Counted from the stretch's first letter, positions 45,024-60,000 are shown. The stretch is 64,000 nt of DNA from Hyalella azteca (GCF_000764305.2 NW_025944333.1:165473-229472); one strand, 5' to 3'. Made by a program: numbers and translations. Notes: generated from the sequence alone by a model not told the origin.

Positions 45024-48000
45024 CTGCAACATCATCGTAACTCAGTTTTCTTCGAGAGATACATCATGAATTCCCCAATATGGGAGCCCACAATCCGGGT
45101 GCTTTCAACTAGATGTAGAGGATACAACATTTTCCAGCCAACCTTCAGTGTTAATTAATCACTTTTATTAATATATACCCTTTTATTATTCTAGATGGTA
45201 CATGGATAAGTTTCCGGACTGGAAAATTGTAGAGCCTCAGCCGCCATAACGATTCTTTACTAGAACTACTATCGAGATGAAAGCAGAAATTTTTCTGTCT
45301 AAAAGTACCGAACACAAGAATAGCCAATTCAGTCGACGAAACTGGTAATTTTAATATTTTCATCTAATGACTCATATAAATTTTAAAAAATGTATAGAAC
45401 TCAACTCAGCAACTAGGGTTTAAATATCTAACTTGTAAATGCTGCCGCAAGGATGGGTTAAACGTACATCCTCATATTTAAACTAGTGATGCAGCTGCTC
45501 TATGTGACATTTCCATTGAGAACACGTGGGGTTTTCTTATAATTTTCTTAGAATTCTATAACATTCTATAACATTTTATAGTTTAGAATTCTCTTAGAAC
45601 TCTAAACTATAAAATTCTTAGAATTCTAAACTATAAAATTCTTAGAATTCTAAACTATAAAATTCTTAGAATTCTAAACAAGGAATTGAGACTGAAAGGT
45701 GAGCTGAGCGACCTTAAGGTCTTCCGGGGTGAAGGCGTGCTGGCAGGAGAAGACAACGAGTGAAGGGGAGGCAGCAGCCTGCATGACAGTGTCAGCTGAC
45801 ACGCGCAGCACTGCAGGGTCTACTACGGTCTGCAGCAGTTGTGTCTGTGAAGACTTCGGCAGTCGCAGCTTGGGGTCTGAACAACATAACCACAATAATA
45901 TAGAAACTTGATCGACTAATTTCACCACTTGGGAACTAATTAACATATTTAATTAACTTGTATATGATAATCAGGTACCAATATAAAATTTATGCAGGAT
46001 TCTGCAGAAAGCGGTTGTATGATTGAGTAAAAACTCAATAGCGATCCTCGCTTTACTTGCCACTATTTACGCACACGATAAACACCTGAGTGATATCTGC
46101 TCATAGGTCACGGATGTGATATTTCCGTTAGTACGCTATATAATAATTTTAAACGCTCAAAAAAGTAAGATTCTTTGTAAACGCTTTTTGAACGCTCAAA
46201 GAAAGTAAGATCTTCATTTTTGGAAAATTTTGCATGTCTTACCTCGTGAAATTCTCTCGTTCAGAGCAGCTGTTAATTTGAGGCAGAAACTTGGGGTGAG
46301 ATGCGACACCAAACTGTCATCGCCATCATCTCTGAAAAAAGGCCAGTCCTTGTTAAGTTCAAGAACGAAAAATATCACACATGATATAGCAATAATATTA
46401 CTCTCATGCATCTGAAAGAAGATAGATACAAAGAATAATAACATAGATCTCACGGGTTTCCTCCAGTGCATGAACATAGCCGTGTCATCGGACGTCGGTG
46501 TAACTTTTCGATGTTGTCATACGGTCACGAGCTATACGGTTAAACGCCGGTTACTATCTTGTTACAAATGAAAATTTGAATAAAGTTTCTGTCGCTGGTA
46601 CTTTATTGCACTTGGTTCCTATTGTTCAATAAAACTACAGTTAACATGGATAAAACAAAAATTTTATTCTCAATAAAGAACTGTTTAAAAAGAGGCACGT
46701 TTACTATTTAAAAACCAGCGTTACAACAGATTCCTGGTTAATATACAGTTTAATGAATATTTCACGGCACAGCCACCAGATCTAGCAGCTACAAGATCGC
46801 GCGTGAGTCGGCAAAGCAGAGCGAGCTTTGGTGCTACCTCACAGTAGGGCTAGCAGGACACGACTAACGACTCACAGCCGCTCAGATCTGACCTGTCACG
46901 ACATCACTATTGCTGCAGTAACGTCAGCCTCAGACGTTACTTAGGCGGCTACGCCAGACGTGGCTGTACAATTATACTTTCGGTATCCACGTTAACCAGA
47001 TGGCCTAAAACGGCCAAGTCCGCGGACAAAAAGGTCTATAATTCAATATGTACTAGTATATTTGTATATTCCGGTGCGAAAATTTAATTTTCGTTTTTTT
47101 TTTGTATTTTTTAAATTTAATGAGGTGGTACTGCTATTCTTACCGGCCAACGCAATATGAAAAAAAAACTAAATCGCGGAGTTGGTCCAGAATAAATATC
47201 CTGCAACCCACCGATAGGTCATGCCGCGCTTAACGTGTTAACAAATGCACATGAGATTATCAATAGAATGCTGGTATTAAATGACTGGTACCAGTGAACG
47301 ATCACCATCATTCACAGCCGAAGAGGAAAGACGTTTAAAACTGAGCAACGGAATGCAACGAGATCATTATGCTCGCAGACTCACCATCATCATTAGCTCT
47401 GTACAAATATCGAGGGAAAAATTTATGAATAAACTATTAAAATGCCCGACATTACCTTCGACTTAAATTCCATGCAACCACTTTCTCCACTGGAAAATAT
47501 AAACAAAAAACTATTACTGAAGTACCAAATAGCGGACGCAAGACACTCAACTTAATACGCTAGAAGTGATGCGTTCCATACAATTAAATAAATTTGATGC
47601 TACGTTTTTTACTTGAGAATCGCAACAGCAAGATTAGGCAGCAGGGCAGGGAAGTGCAGTAGCAGGAGTTCTTCCAGCAGCCCCAGAGGCCGCCCGCGCT
47701 GCTGGAAGTACAGCAATGCGGACTCAGCAGCGGGAGCTACAGCAGCTACATCGCCGCCGTCGCCGTAGAGATCGTCTAGGTAAGTCTGCACCACCTACGA
47801 GGCAAGGAGCTCGGTAAAGTCCATTGGAAATTTTAACGGCATGTAAATCAATGGTCAGTGAAATGAATCAATAATGAATTTAAAATAATAGCAAGTAAAT
47901 TACAAATAGAATGCTAAATTGAGACATAAAGATTAGACGATGCCGGTTGTACATTTCAGCCCAAGGCTGCATTAATAATGATCAACTGGAAATTTTATTA

Positions 48001-51000
48001 TTTGATCATTAATAATCCTCATGCCAAGATCGTGACCTGTTCACTACCACAAAATAAGTCACAATTCAGGGACAGAGCGACGAACGCCACTAACCTGCAG
48101 CGCGACCTTGTCGCGGTCTCCACACTCATCCTCAGAGTCCGTGGAAAAAACTGCACCCAGATGGCACTGCATGGCTGAAGCGTGGTCCAGCTGAGCACAG
48201 AAAACAGCACCAGCTGCCTGGTGTGCCCCAGCTGCTTTGAGCTGGTCCACCACGTCAGTGGGGTCGTAGTGCTGGTGTAAGTTCAGCAGAGCGCGCTGCA
48301 AAATTTCAGCTCCGTAAGCTGCAGGAGAAGGGCTGCCGCTGGTGAGGGCAACGTCTTCAGAGAAGCGCAGCTCTCGTAACCATCGCTCCAGCTGAGTAGT
48401 CGAACAAATCAAGTATTAGCTTACGTCAAGCTTCATGTTCATAATAATTTAGTTTGAGCAAGCCAACAAATCTACATAGGGAAAATCAAATCCAGAATGT
48501 TCTAATCGTATCCGGATTATCACAGGATGCTGAACGATCTTATCATCTCGGAGATGGTGGAAATGAACAGCTATAGACATTCTCAAATCCTTCGCCACTA
48601 GAACTGCATAAATAGAAGTAGAATTTGAAGCATGTATGAATAAATCTTAGAACAAATGGAACAGACATTACATTTAAAAAGTTTCTCAAGGAAGGAACTT
48701 GAAGGATAAAAAGCTGCAAATCTGGTCACCTGCAGCGAGGTGCGCATGTCCTCCTCGAGCGGCATCTCGGGGGCAACTGACGGTAGTCCGGGCACCGGGC
48801 GAGGCACCTCCACGTTGGAGTGAACGCTGTGGGGAACCTGCGAAGCCTTCATAGTTGTAGTGTGGTCATGATCAAAATAAGAATAATAGCAGATATACCG
48901 TAAAGGAAATGGTTGATAGAAAATATGTACCTGAGTACGAGGTAGAAATTAATAATAATTAACATGAGTTTTCTTTCATAACGAAAGGTTCTCGATACAG
49001 TGAACAGTGGCCAAGCTTCCAGTGAACTCTTAAACATGAAGCAATTTCTGTATGAAATAAAGACGCAGCAACCTTAAGATATTATCAAGTGTTTAACATG
49101 AAATATATCCAGTTCTGCGTCATATATAATACGCTCTAAAGAAGCATGAATAACAGACTTTGTGCGCTCGCAAAGTTATGCAACCTCTATTATCCCAACA
49201 ACATCCAGACCGTAAGACTCGCCCCACTCCAGGAATCACCTTGAGTATCCTCTTAGCCGTCTTGAGGGTGAAGACGCGCACAGGCTGTCCCTTATCTCCG
49301 CCAGCACCTTTAGCAGCCATGCCGCCCAGCTGCGCATAGTTCAGAAATTGAGAGAAAATTGTGTTACGAACTTTAAGCCTGACATTCGTGATTCTTTAGC
49401 AGCCATGCCGCCCAGCTGCGCACGGTAATGCCGAGAAATAGTGTTGAGAATTTCACGCCAGACATTCGTGATTCTTACATATATTTGATACATAACTTGC
49501 GATGAACTATTAAAAAGACTTCTTACAGTAAATATTTGGATCCTCAACATTTCATAGCCCGATCGAGCTCACATGTACACATTATACGTAACATGTGCGA
49601 GTTTGCGTATATACATATTAATCAATCGTATATTTGTGGGTGTGCTTCAGTTAGTTAGAAGAGCGGCTGAAACATCGTCGTCATGTATCGGCTGCTCTTA
49701 GGACATCAGCTGTGGAGTTGAAATCCTCGCAATTTATTCGACTGGCACATCACGCATTCGCATCGTGTTGCTGCTGTCATGAATAAAAATTTCGTCGTGG
49801 TTCTACCTGCTACTTGTCACACACACAACCTCCTAAGCAACACCATTAAATTAACTAAGTATATATATATTACTTTTTGAATAACAGGTTGTTTGCATGG
49901 AGCCTAGCATTGGAAATATTCAGAGGCTATTACAGCGCAAGTCCACAATACTGATCGTGTTGGAATATCGCAGAGAACTTGGTGGACGGAATCACCATAT
50001 TGGAAGGCTCAAGGCTCAAAATTTTGAATCCAATATTAGATTGCCAAAATGGCTTGCTATCTTTTAAGCAGTAATGGATGGCCTTTCCTCTGCAACACAG
50101 AGTTCACAGTCTAGTACCTCATACGTCGTCAAAAACATCAACTGATTTGAAATTCAATTGCCCATCATTATGAAGAGACGATGATATTTGCAATATTATT
50201 AATAAGTTAGACGTATGAGGTACTAGTACTGAAAAAAGCAGCAGAGAATGTTTCACTCTTCTTTTCATTAGTTTACCAATTCATTCTAACAAATCGCTCA
50301 ATATTCTACAACAAAAACGACCACAGCAAGAGAGAACAATTAGTTTATCATGACAAAGAATAGACGACATTCGTCCTCGATAGTTACTTACAACTGGATC
50401 TCGACATGAAAACCATATTGACATGACAGATTAAAAGCCGAAAGCAAAAGTCAGGTAAGGTGATTCAAACTGACGGAAAATTTATACAGCGCTCCCACTC
50501 GGATAACGCATACTGACGATGGGCAGACCTCCGTGATAGTTATCAAATAATTCATATTTTCGAAAAGATTCTCTTACTACTTGGTCGTTACCTGCGAGTG
50601 AAAATTAGATCCAAACCCCCAGACTTGGCCGCTGTCGTCAGCGACCAGGGTACAGTCGGCGCCACAAGCGACGGCGGTGACGACGAGCTCCTTCATCACG
50701 GCCGTGGGGCGCGGGCTCTCCTGTCGGTTGCCCGTGCCTGCAACCGACATAAATATTAACTAATTTGCAATCATATTGCCAATTTATTGAAATTAGAGAG
50801 GATCGTATGTATAGTTTAATTAATACGCTAGACAGACTTATTCCAAACCCCAGCGACAAATTAAACAATTGCACAAAAGAAGAGCGGGAGAATTTCGGTA
50901 TATTTGCATTAAAATTTAATATGAGATCATAAATAAAAATGAAGTAAAGGTAACAGAAACTAATAATTTTAACGAGAAATAAATCAATCTACGGAGGGAA

Positions 51001-54000
51001 TTCTACATTAAAACAAAATTTTCGATCTTAATGATGTCAACAAATAAAATAAAAACAAGGTATATAATTGAAATGCACATTTCATTTGGTCGTAAAAAAA
51101 ATACTAAACAGTTACATGCGTATCGTCGTCGGAGGAAAAATTAATTATTTTGATTCAGAAGATAATAAGTCGCCAAGACTTTTTTCTAAAACTACCAGTT
51201 GACCGTGGATTCGTCCACACCTACACGGTGCTCAGCTTACTCCAAACTGTAAATTTGGACAAATATTTATTTATGATTCATGATACTGAGAATAATAATT
51301 CAGTAAATAATACACGAGAATCTTGACAGTATCGCGCCTCACCGAGCTGGCCGCAGAGGTTACGTCCCCACGTGTAGAGTTCTCCTCGAGTCGTGAGCAG
51401 CGCTGAGTGCTGAGCCCCAGCACTAAGGTTCTTACATTCACCCCAGTTGGGGGGCATGGGCACGAGGGTGGGAAGAAGGTGGGCCATGTCCTCAGGGTCA
51501 CACGAAGGGACAGTGTTGCTAGAACTAACTTCTCCCACGCGCCATAACCTGCCGTGTTTCTCAGAAGATAATTTCGAACCATTTATAGGTGAATGAACTG
51601 TAGCTTCATCCTTGACACAAAGCACATCATTGCAAGAGCGATCGCTGGTATTGGCATCTACATCGGGCGAGTCTTGAATTCCACTTCCTGCAGGAGATTC
51701 ACTCTTTTCCGATGGTTTAATGCCCGAGGGTTTCAAATTTAACGGTGGGATTTGTCGAGCTTGCTGACCATGAGCGCCCGGCACAGAACCGTTGGGAGCG
51801 GCATGAGCACACAGGACCAGATTCGATAGACCAGTTGACTTGTTATCCACAGTTTTGTCAAGTCCTTGGGTATCAGTGCAGGTTTTCGGAACAGTTTCAC
51901 CGTTTTTCTGTCCTTCTGCAGCATCCTCTTGAGTCTTAGCTGCTCGTGACCGTCGCTGGATATGAGCCTGAACTTTTAAAGCGGTTGGATTGCATCCCCA
52001 GAACCAAATTTCTCCCTCAGTCGTGACACACAAGTTGTGGAAGTAGCCAGCAGCGAGATGGGTGACTGGCGCAGGCAATGATACTCCCTTAGGGGAGGTA
52101 ATCTTGTCGAGGTTACCGGTGCCGCACTGGCCGTACACGCTGCAGCCCCACGCATACACGCAACCTTTGTCGTCCACACACACCGAGTGCGCGTAGCCCG
52201 CAGCGATGCCCACGACATGCCTCTTGCGCAGCGCCGTCACAAGCGAGGGTTTGTTGCGGTCCTCGACGTCGCCGTGGCCCAGCTGACCATGCACACCCCA
52301 GCCCCACGACAAGACCCTGCCACTTGACGTGAGCGCGAGCGAGTGGTATTGACCACACGCCAGGGCGGTGACCGAGGACTGCAACAAGGCAGGGGCGCAC
52401 AGCAACACAGGACGCAGGACGCTGCCCGGGCATCCTGTGCCCACTTCCCCGTACGTATTGCTGCCCCAGCCGTACACTCCTGACGTAGTGAGGGCAAGCA
52501 TGTGGCTCCTGCCGCACGCCACAGCCACGACCGACTTGTGGGCCAAGCCCTCGACCAGAAGAGGTTCCATCAACTCCTCGCAGGCCGCGGCGCCTCCTAC
52601 AGCCGCTGCAGGAGCGTCGTCAGGAGCGTGGCGCGGCGATAAAGGCGAGCTGTCGCACACTGGCCCGTCAGGTTCGTTCAGGGCCTGAATAAATGCAAGA
52701 CAAGTCTCAGAGATTACATATTTTCCGCTAGTTTCAAAACATTACTTCGAAGACACCATGTTGTCTTGGTATTACGATGTGTAATAAATTCTTTGAGACA
52801 ACCCCCAAAGAAAGTGCTTCCAAAACATTGAATACAAAAGTACCCAAGTCTCATTATTAGAACATATAAAATTTAGACTCAGCAGTATTACTTCATACAA
52901 GAAAATAGGGTTTGCTCTCAGACTGATAACTTTAAAATTTTCTCTTAGGGTCAACACGTTAGCCAAGCCGGTGTCTGTCAAACCTGAATTACGAAAATCA
53001 ATTAAACAGCCCATGCAGAACAACTCCACTAACTTCATCTTCGTATATGTCAACAGAAAACCACGACAGAAAGAAATTATCGCTGCTGCATCGTTGCAGT
53101 GAAATGGATAGAGATGCCGGTAATTGTCCGCCTAATTGCGGCACAAGCTACCGAATTTCAGGCTGCCGTGCCTGGTAGGGAGAGAAGTGAAGGTGAGGGG
53201 GGCAGTCGAGCAGATCACAGATGTCACTCCAGAATGTGTTATGGTGAGAGTGGACAAGATGAGTGTATGGTATGGTGAGTGTGTTATGATGAGTGGACAA
53301 GGTTACCTTAATTTCAGCCATGAGTGGGGAAGGTTACCTTAATTTCAGCCATGAGTGGGGAAGGTTACTTTAATTTCAGCCAAGAATGGACAATGTTACC
53401 TTAATTTCAGCCATGAGTGGACAAGGTTACCTTCATTTCAGCCATGAGGTGACAAGGTTACCTTCATGTCAGGCATGAGTGGGGAATGTTACCTTAATTT
53501 CAGCCATGAATGGGGAAGGTTACCTTAATTTCAGCGATGAGTGGGAAAGGCTACCTTAATTTCAGCCATGAGTGGGCAAGGTTACCTTAATTTCAGCCAT
53601 GAGTGGGGAAGGCTTCAGCTGGGGTCGTAGATGAGCGTCAGCATTGTTGTCATCCCCAGCAGGTATGCGGCGCGGTGTGAGCCCCAACCCCAGCACCCCT
53701 CCTTTAGCAGCTCCCCAACAGTAGAGGCGGCCATTGAACGCGGCCGCGCTGCTGCTGAAGCCGCAGCACAGCAAGAGCTTTCCTCTCGGCAAGAGATCAC
53801 CTCCCGCAATCGCGTGACTAGGCTGAGAGAAGGAAAAAGCTTATAATAACAAGGATATTTGCAAGTTGAAAACCGCTACATTTTTCAAGATTATTTCAAA
53901 GTATAGCTTTACTAACTTCAAAAACACGGCTAAGTACTGAAACTCATATGTTTCATCGTGTATAATATTTCTGTATTTGATTTTCTCACCATAGCCGGCG

Positions 54001-57000
54001 CAGGCAGAGCGGTGACGAAGTCAATTGCAAACCGCCAGCCGCGCAACGCGTTGATGCGTATCAGCAAACTCAGGAACAAGTGAACGACGTGGCGCAATGA
54101 GGGAGGTCCCTGCTCAGCCTCCAGGTGGCAGTGCTGTGTGTAGGGGCAGGACGTGTAGACCTGAGGACTTGCGAGGAAGGCGGCGAGGGAAGGGTGGCTG
54201 GGGTCGTAGAGAGAAGCTAGTCTCAGGAGAAGAGGAAGGGACAGGGAAGGTAGGAGTTGCAGAGACTTGTTGTAGTGCTTCCAAGCAAGACGATGCTTTA
54301 GCATAAGCACATTCCTGAGCATGGGGTCAGTGAGGCAGTGAAGATAGCCGGTCTCCTGATCACGATCCACGAAGCAACTCACTGTTAAGTTCTCTTCAAA
54401 AGGCGTGCTGCAATTCCAAGGGTTGTCGGACTTGCGACTTATCAGCGGCAACGTACAGTTGTCTAGCAAGACACAAAGTTTTTCTAGCAAAAGACCGCGC
54501 GCAGAACACAAATATTGAACAACTTCCCATCTCCAAGCTTCAACAGCCAAGCACAAGCAATACAGAGGATCATAATGAGGATTTCTTTTAAGGAAAACTA
54601 AAAATTTTGTTAAAACAAACTCGGATTGAAGCGTTTTGTTGACAGCCGAATGTGCGGCAGCTTTTCTTGGCGTTATAGTTGGACTAGAAAGGCATCCTCT
54701 AGTTGTTTCATTTGTTATACTATTTGATAGGCTAATCTTAGACTTAACGGGACTAGTTTCCTGACTAGATAATTGGCTGTGACCTACGCTAACGCTATCA
54801 ACGTTGCTGGTTACGTTATTAACATCGCTCGTGCCAACAGCACCAATAGCAGCGCCCTCAATCAGCCTTACGTCACCCGGGACACTCTCTTCAGCGTCAC
54901 GTCCATTCACGATCTGCAGGCTGGAACCTTTTAGATTATGAATTTCGTTCGCTTCGTTCATCTTCTTAATGCCACTTTCAATAAATTGAGATCCATCGAT
55001 TGTTTGAGCGTCTGCAAGAGCAGTAGCTGATTTGGGATTTTCGGCAGCAACTGAGAGAGCTGAAAATTTGGTTTGTACTTCTTCGTCGCACAAGCCAGCC
55101 GCTTCAGTTTGAACTTTACTCAAAGGCGCGTCTTTCATCTTCGAAACACAAGCCAAATCTTCCATACTTTTTATCAACCCATTCGATTCTTCATTTGATG
55201 CGTTGCCGATGGTGAGACCTGAGTCCCCGACGCGACTCTCCTTCATATACGCAGCTTGGGCTTCTGAGAGAGACTCTTTGAGTGCGCACAGCTGGCCTAG
55301 GAAGGCCACCACACTCAGCGTCGACAGTTCCTGCTTGTCCTCAAGGGATACCTCAGCGGTGCAGGGCGTCCCCGAGAGCAGCTTGCCAGCGTAGCTCAGG
55401 AATTCTGTCGTCAAACCATAGAGGGCCAGCTTCAGGGCGCAGCGGGTGTGGGAGAACTGAAAACGTGCATCTTCATTAGTGAACAGTATTGAAAAATTGC
55501 AAGTAGTTTCGACTGATTATTATTGTCACTCCGTAACTTTTATTTAATTTACGTTTAGCAAGGTACCTACACCAAAAACTTAATAAGAGTGCAATAAAGG
55601 AAACTCTTAGCAATCAAATATTTCTTGCAACAAATGACCCATTATCTGAAATAAAAGGCATTTAAGTCAAAATACTAATCGACACAAAAGATGTTCAGCT
55701 ATGACATAAAACCCAGCAAATAATGCTGAATGGCTCACCCTGACAAGAGAAAAAGCTCACCCTGGCATGTTTGTAGAGCACGAGAGCTGAAGCAAACTTC
55801 TTCTCCCTGAGCCTGGCGTCAGCGGCGACCTCGTACAGGGCGGCGTCGAGCGAGAAGACCGCGGCGAGACGGTGTGCCACCTCAGGCTTGCCACACCCCA
55901 CCAAGTGCTCCATGAACACATACTCGGCGCTCTCTCTGTGTACGAACTTAAGTCTATGTACACGACAAAAACAATGTTGTTGTAACACTACAACATATAC
56001 ATACTCGGCACTTTCTCTGTGTACGAACAAACTTAATTCTATATACATGACAACAACCATGTTGGTGTAATGTGCTCCATGAAATTATTTCTAGTGCTCC
56101 ATGAAGACATACTCGGCGCTCTCTCTGTGTACGAACAAACTTGCGTCTATATACACGACAACAACCATGTTGTTGTAACACTGCAAGATATGCACTACAT
56201 ATACGCTACAACAGCCATGTTGATCTGTGTACAAACAAACTTGCGTCTATATACACGACAACACCATGTTGCTGTAACACTACAACATATACATAACAAC
56301 AATCATGTTGATAAGAATGTAAATTAAGAATATATTTTCCTGGAAAATAATGTGTGTGTGTCGTCCAGCATTGGTCAGATTTTATAGGCAGCCATTATTG
56401 AAAGCTAAGTCAGAATGAAACAAGAACATCGGGACCAAAATGTTCCAGCGCTGTATTGTGAGAAGTGTCTATTCTTAAAAGACTTCATTGATGTTAATTG
56501 AGATGAATACTGCAAGCTCCATTCTAACTATTTAATGAAAGAGAATGTCAGCCAGCGGCTGTAGTAAAGTTATTAAATGAACAGAGTTAAAAAAGACCGG
56601 ATTAAAAGCCTTTACTGAACTTGAATGAATAGCGATCGCAAATAGTTCAAAATACGAGCTAGGTAACTTTACAGTGGGGGTAAAAACTTTAAATAAAGTT
56701 CAACATTTCATCCATTCTCGCTTTTTATGTTTCTACTGACAGATATTCAGTAGATTTATAATAAAGAAATTCAATTATCCTACGATCGAGGAATAAGACG
56801 CCGTTTACTGAAATATTAGTAAGTAAGCTTCCTTGATTCGAAATTAGGGCCACACCATCATAATCTCAATAAGTTTAGAATAAATGTCGCTGAGTTATGA
56901 AGAAAACTCGGACACGGAGAACTCACACAAGCTGCAGGACGCACAAGCCGCGGTTGGTGACCACAAGGCAGCTGGGGGCGTAGGTCATCTTCCTGCCAGC

Positions 57001-60000
57001 GAGAAGTTCATCCACCTGCGCATCCTCCTCCTGCTCCTGCTGTAGAGTCTCCGGCAGATCAGAGTCTGATTCGCGGATGTGGTTCACTGCTCCAAAGGGC
57101 AGCAATCGCAGGATCTTGTATTGCTCGGGTAGCTCAACGACCTCCAAAACGTGGTCTCTTTTTGGGCCCTGTGCATGAACAGGTTATAAAACCTGCCTGT
57201 CTAGCACTGCGAGATCCGAAATAATTGTTCAGATTATTTAGTGAACTGCTTAGCGATCACATTCAATATCAGATTTTATCAATTATCAGATAAACTGGTT
57301 GGCTAGAGACTCACCTCATTTATGCAAATAATATTGAATAACGCTGGTATGGTGATGTTCAAGCTCATCCTAACATTAATTAGCAATCAGTAACATGCAC
57401 AGATCAGCCTTCAAATAATACCTTGACATCCACCGCGCCTGCAGCCTCGCAATCAGCGGGCACAGCAGCAGCACTAGAAGCAGCAGCAGCAGCACCAGCA
57501 CCAGCACCAGCAGCACCAGCACTAGCAGCACCAGCAACGGTAGTATCACCAGCAGCAGCAGCAGCACCATAGCGCCATAATCATTTTTTAAATTGCATAA
57601 AAATTATTTCTCTGAGACAACTACGGGAAATATTGCGCAGATGTTTAACTATGAAAATCAGAAGCTCCCAAATAAGCTTGTTCCGACACAAAAAATAACC
57701 TTGAGTGTATTGCGGTTGGTGTCGTGCAGAGATATGAGGTACGAGCTGTTGGAGTACTGAGGTGCAGCTATGAGGTCGCCCCTCTCAGGCAGCCACGAAC
57801 ACAGCGGCTCTGGTAGACAACCACCACCACCATCGCCACCATAGGGCTGGTAGACGCCATCACCTCCATCAGGCTCGTGGAGCTCCAGAGGGAATAGGAA
57901 CCTCCGACTGCGGTGCTCCAGCAGCAGATGAAACTCATGGCCGCTTTGATCACGTATCTTTTGGAGAGTACAATATTCATTTTACAGATAATATATTAGT
58001 CTAACATGTCACTTCTGATCATTAACATTGAAATCAAATTTTTTCTTTTTTGGTAACTAACTTACACAATGGATAGTTAAAGCTAAAGTATTTCATTGCA
58101 GACCCTACCATTAAATGCATCAAATAAATTGATTCAAGGTCAGGAAATGAAGGCAAGGGACTCACGAGGAGGTTGGTGGTGTCGAGGGCGTTGTCACTGC
58201 AAAGGGCGAGGGAGGCGACAGGCTGCGTGATGTAAGTGCCTCCCACCTCGCGCCCTGTGGTGAGCTCCACCATACACAGCTCCCCCAGCACCGTCCCTAT
58301 GATGGCTATCTGCAGGTCTCCTCCTGATGGCTGCCACCTTGTGAATAAGAAAGACTCATGTTGAATATTGTGGCATTTAAATGCGTCAAGGACATAAGTA
58401 GGTCTCTTAATGTAATAAGAAAAAACAAAACACCATCACTGTTGCAGGATATTGTTCTTTTGGAACTTTTAACTACTTGGGATGCTTCCTCTTTTAACTA
58501 GAAAATGGAGTAAAATTTATTTCATGTTCCAAATGAGATGCAAATGTCAATTTACTGTTTGATGATGAACCACTTACGTATTCAGAAGTGCTTTTGTCAC
58601 TAAGTGTTAAGTGTTAGTGAAAAAGTTAGTGCCAAAGTTTCAAGAAGAAACAGTTCAGGCAATTGACTTACTTTCCTAACACAAGTAACAAATAAAAAAG
58701 AACCTTAAAACATTACAACAGCAGATGAGTCCTTGAACAATTCAAAATTTCAGAACTTCAATAATTTACCTGCTTTAACATGTTTAGAAAGGACACCTCA
58801 TAAGTTCATAGCAATATTTTCCAAAGGACGGCACATCATCAATCGGTACCATTGGCGCGATCTCTCAACAAATCAATAGCGTCAAGTCAATGTTCCAGCA
58901 CTAATGGTGCACATCTATCACAGCAACTAGCACTTCAGGATTGAGAGTTTGCTAGGACCCTTGGCAATAGAGTGCCACTTTCTTGCATGAAGAGTCAAAA
59001 TGGTTTCCGCACAACAGCCTTTTCTGATAAGTGACCTCAGGATGAACTTTTTGAGCTGCATATTTCTTTTGTATCATAATTAATCTTCAATACCTACATC
59101 AACCAAATTATGAAAAAATCCACATTAACTTCATCCACAAATTAAAATATTTGAATTGCTTACCTACTAGTAAAATTCAACTATATTTTAACAGAAATAA
59201 GAGTTAGCCAATGAGGCTGAAATAATTGAAGAGCATGAGAAGACTGACCAAACAAGAGCAGAAGGTTTGGCTCTGCTACCACAAGCTGGTATGGTGAAGA
59301 CCTCATCCAAGATGTGCTCAGGGTAGACATCCTCAGCTGGCAGTGCAGGCTTCCCAGCCCGATGTGACCCAGCACCACTCTCGGGCCACAGGCTCCACAA
59401 TGGCAGCACATACAGGCTTCCATTGTTCACTGAAACATGATCAATTGAATGTTTCGCACCTTGGGAAAGTATTCAATTGAAATTTGTCTTTCATCTTGAA
59501 TAATATTTGTTCAAATCAATTGTGTAATAAAGTTATTAGGATTTTCTCATTGTGCAAGTGCAGAATACAAAGAACAGAAGACTGGTGGTGGTGGTGCTTA
59601 TTTATTCTAAACTTACTGCCTTTCACAACTGGTTACAGCCAAGAATGACATTTACACTACTAGTATTTTATGAACCATAAAATGGGGTGACTTGGACCAT
59701 TTTTTTTAGGAAATGAAAACCCTATAGCTCAACAAGTTCTTGCCTTAGGAAAATTGATTTGGTAGCTCTTTATGTACAATTAAATCAACTACAAATACAA
59801 TAAAGATTTATCTTGCATATTTACTATGTGACTTTGTATCACAAAAAGTATGTACCTACCAATGCTAAAATGTTTTATGTCATCCTGTTCTCAGAAACTT
59901 GTTAATTTTTCAAACTTGAATCAGGCTAAAATATTAATAGGACAAAATTAGTACATACAAAATCATAATTGAGCAATAGTTGATAACTCTCAAGAAATCT

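Noticed and set aside
51739..52688. Several overlapping frames on both strands across the RCC1 exon
   Set aside because: GC-rich coding DNA with a repeated codon pattern leaves other frames open. The RCC1 frame explains the region.
57376..57570. 64-codon poly-Leu/Val frame that looks like a membrane segment
   Set aside because: It is another frame of the CAG repeat.
59181..59423. Second frame of exon 3 with a plausible VVAEPNLLLLFGQ stretch
   Set aside because: It cannot be joined in phase to exon 2 or exon 4, while the other frame gives SALVWWQPSGG across the junction.
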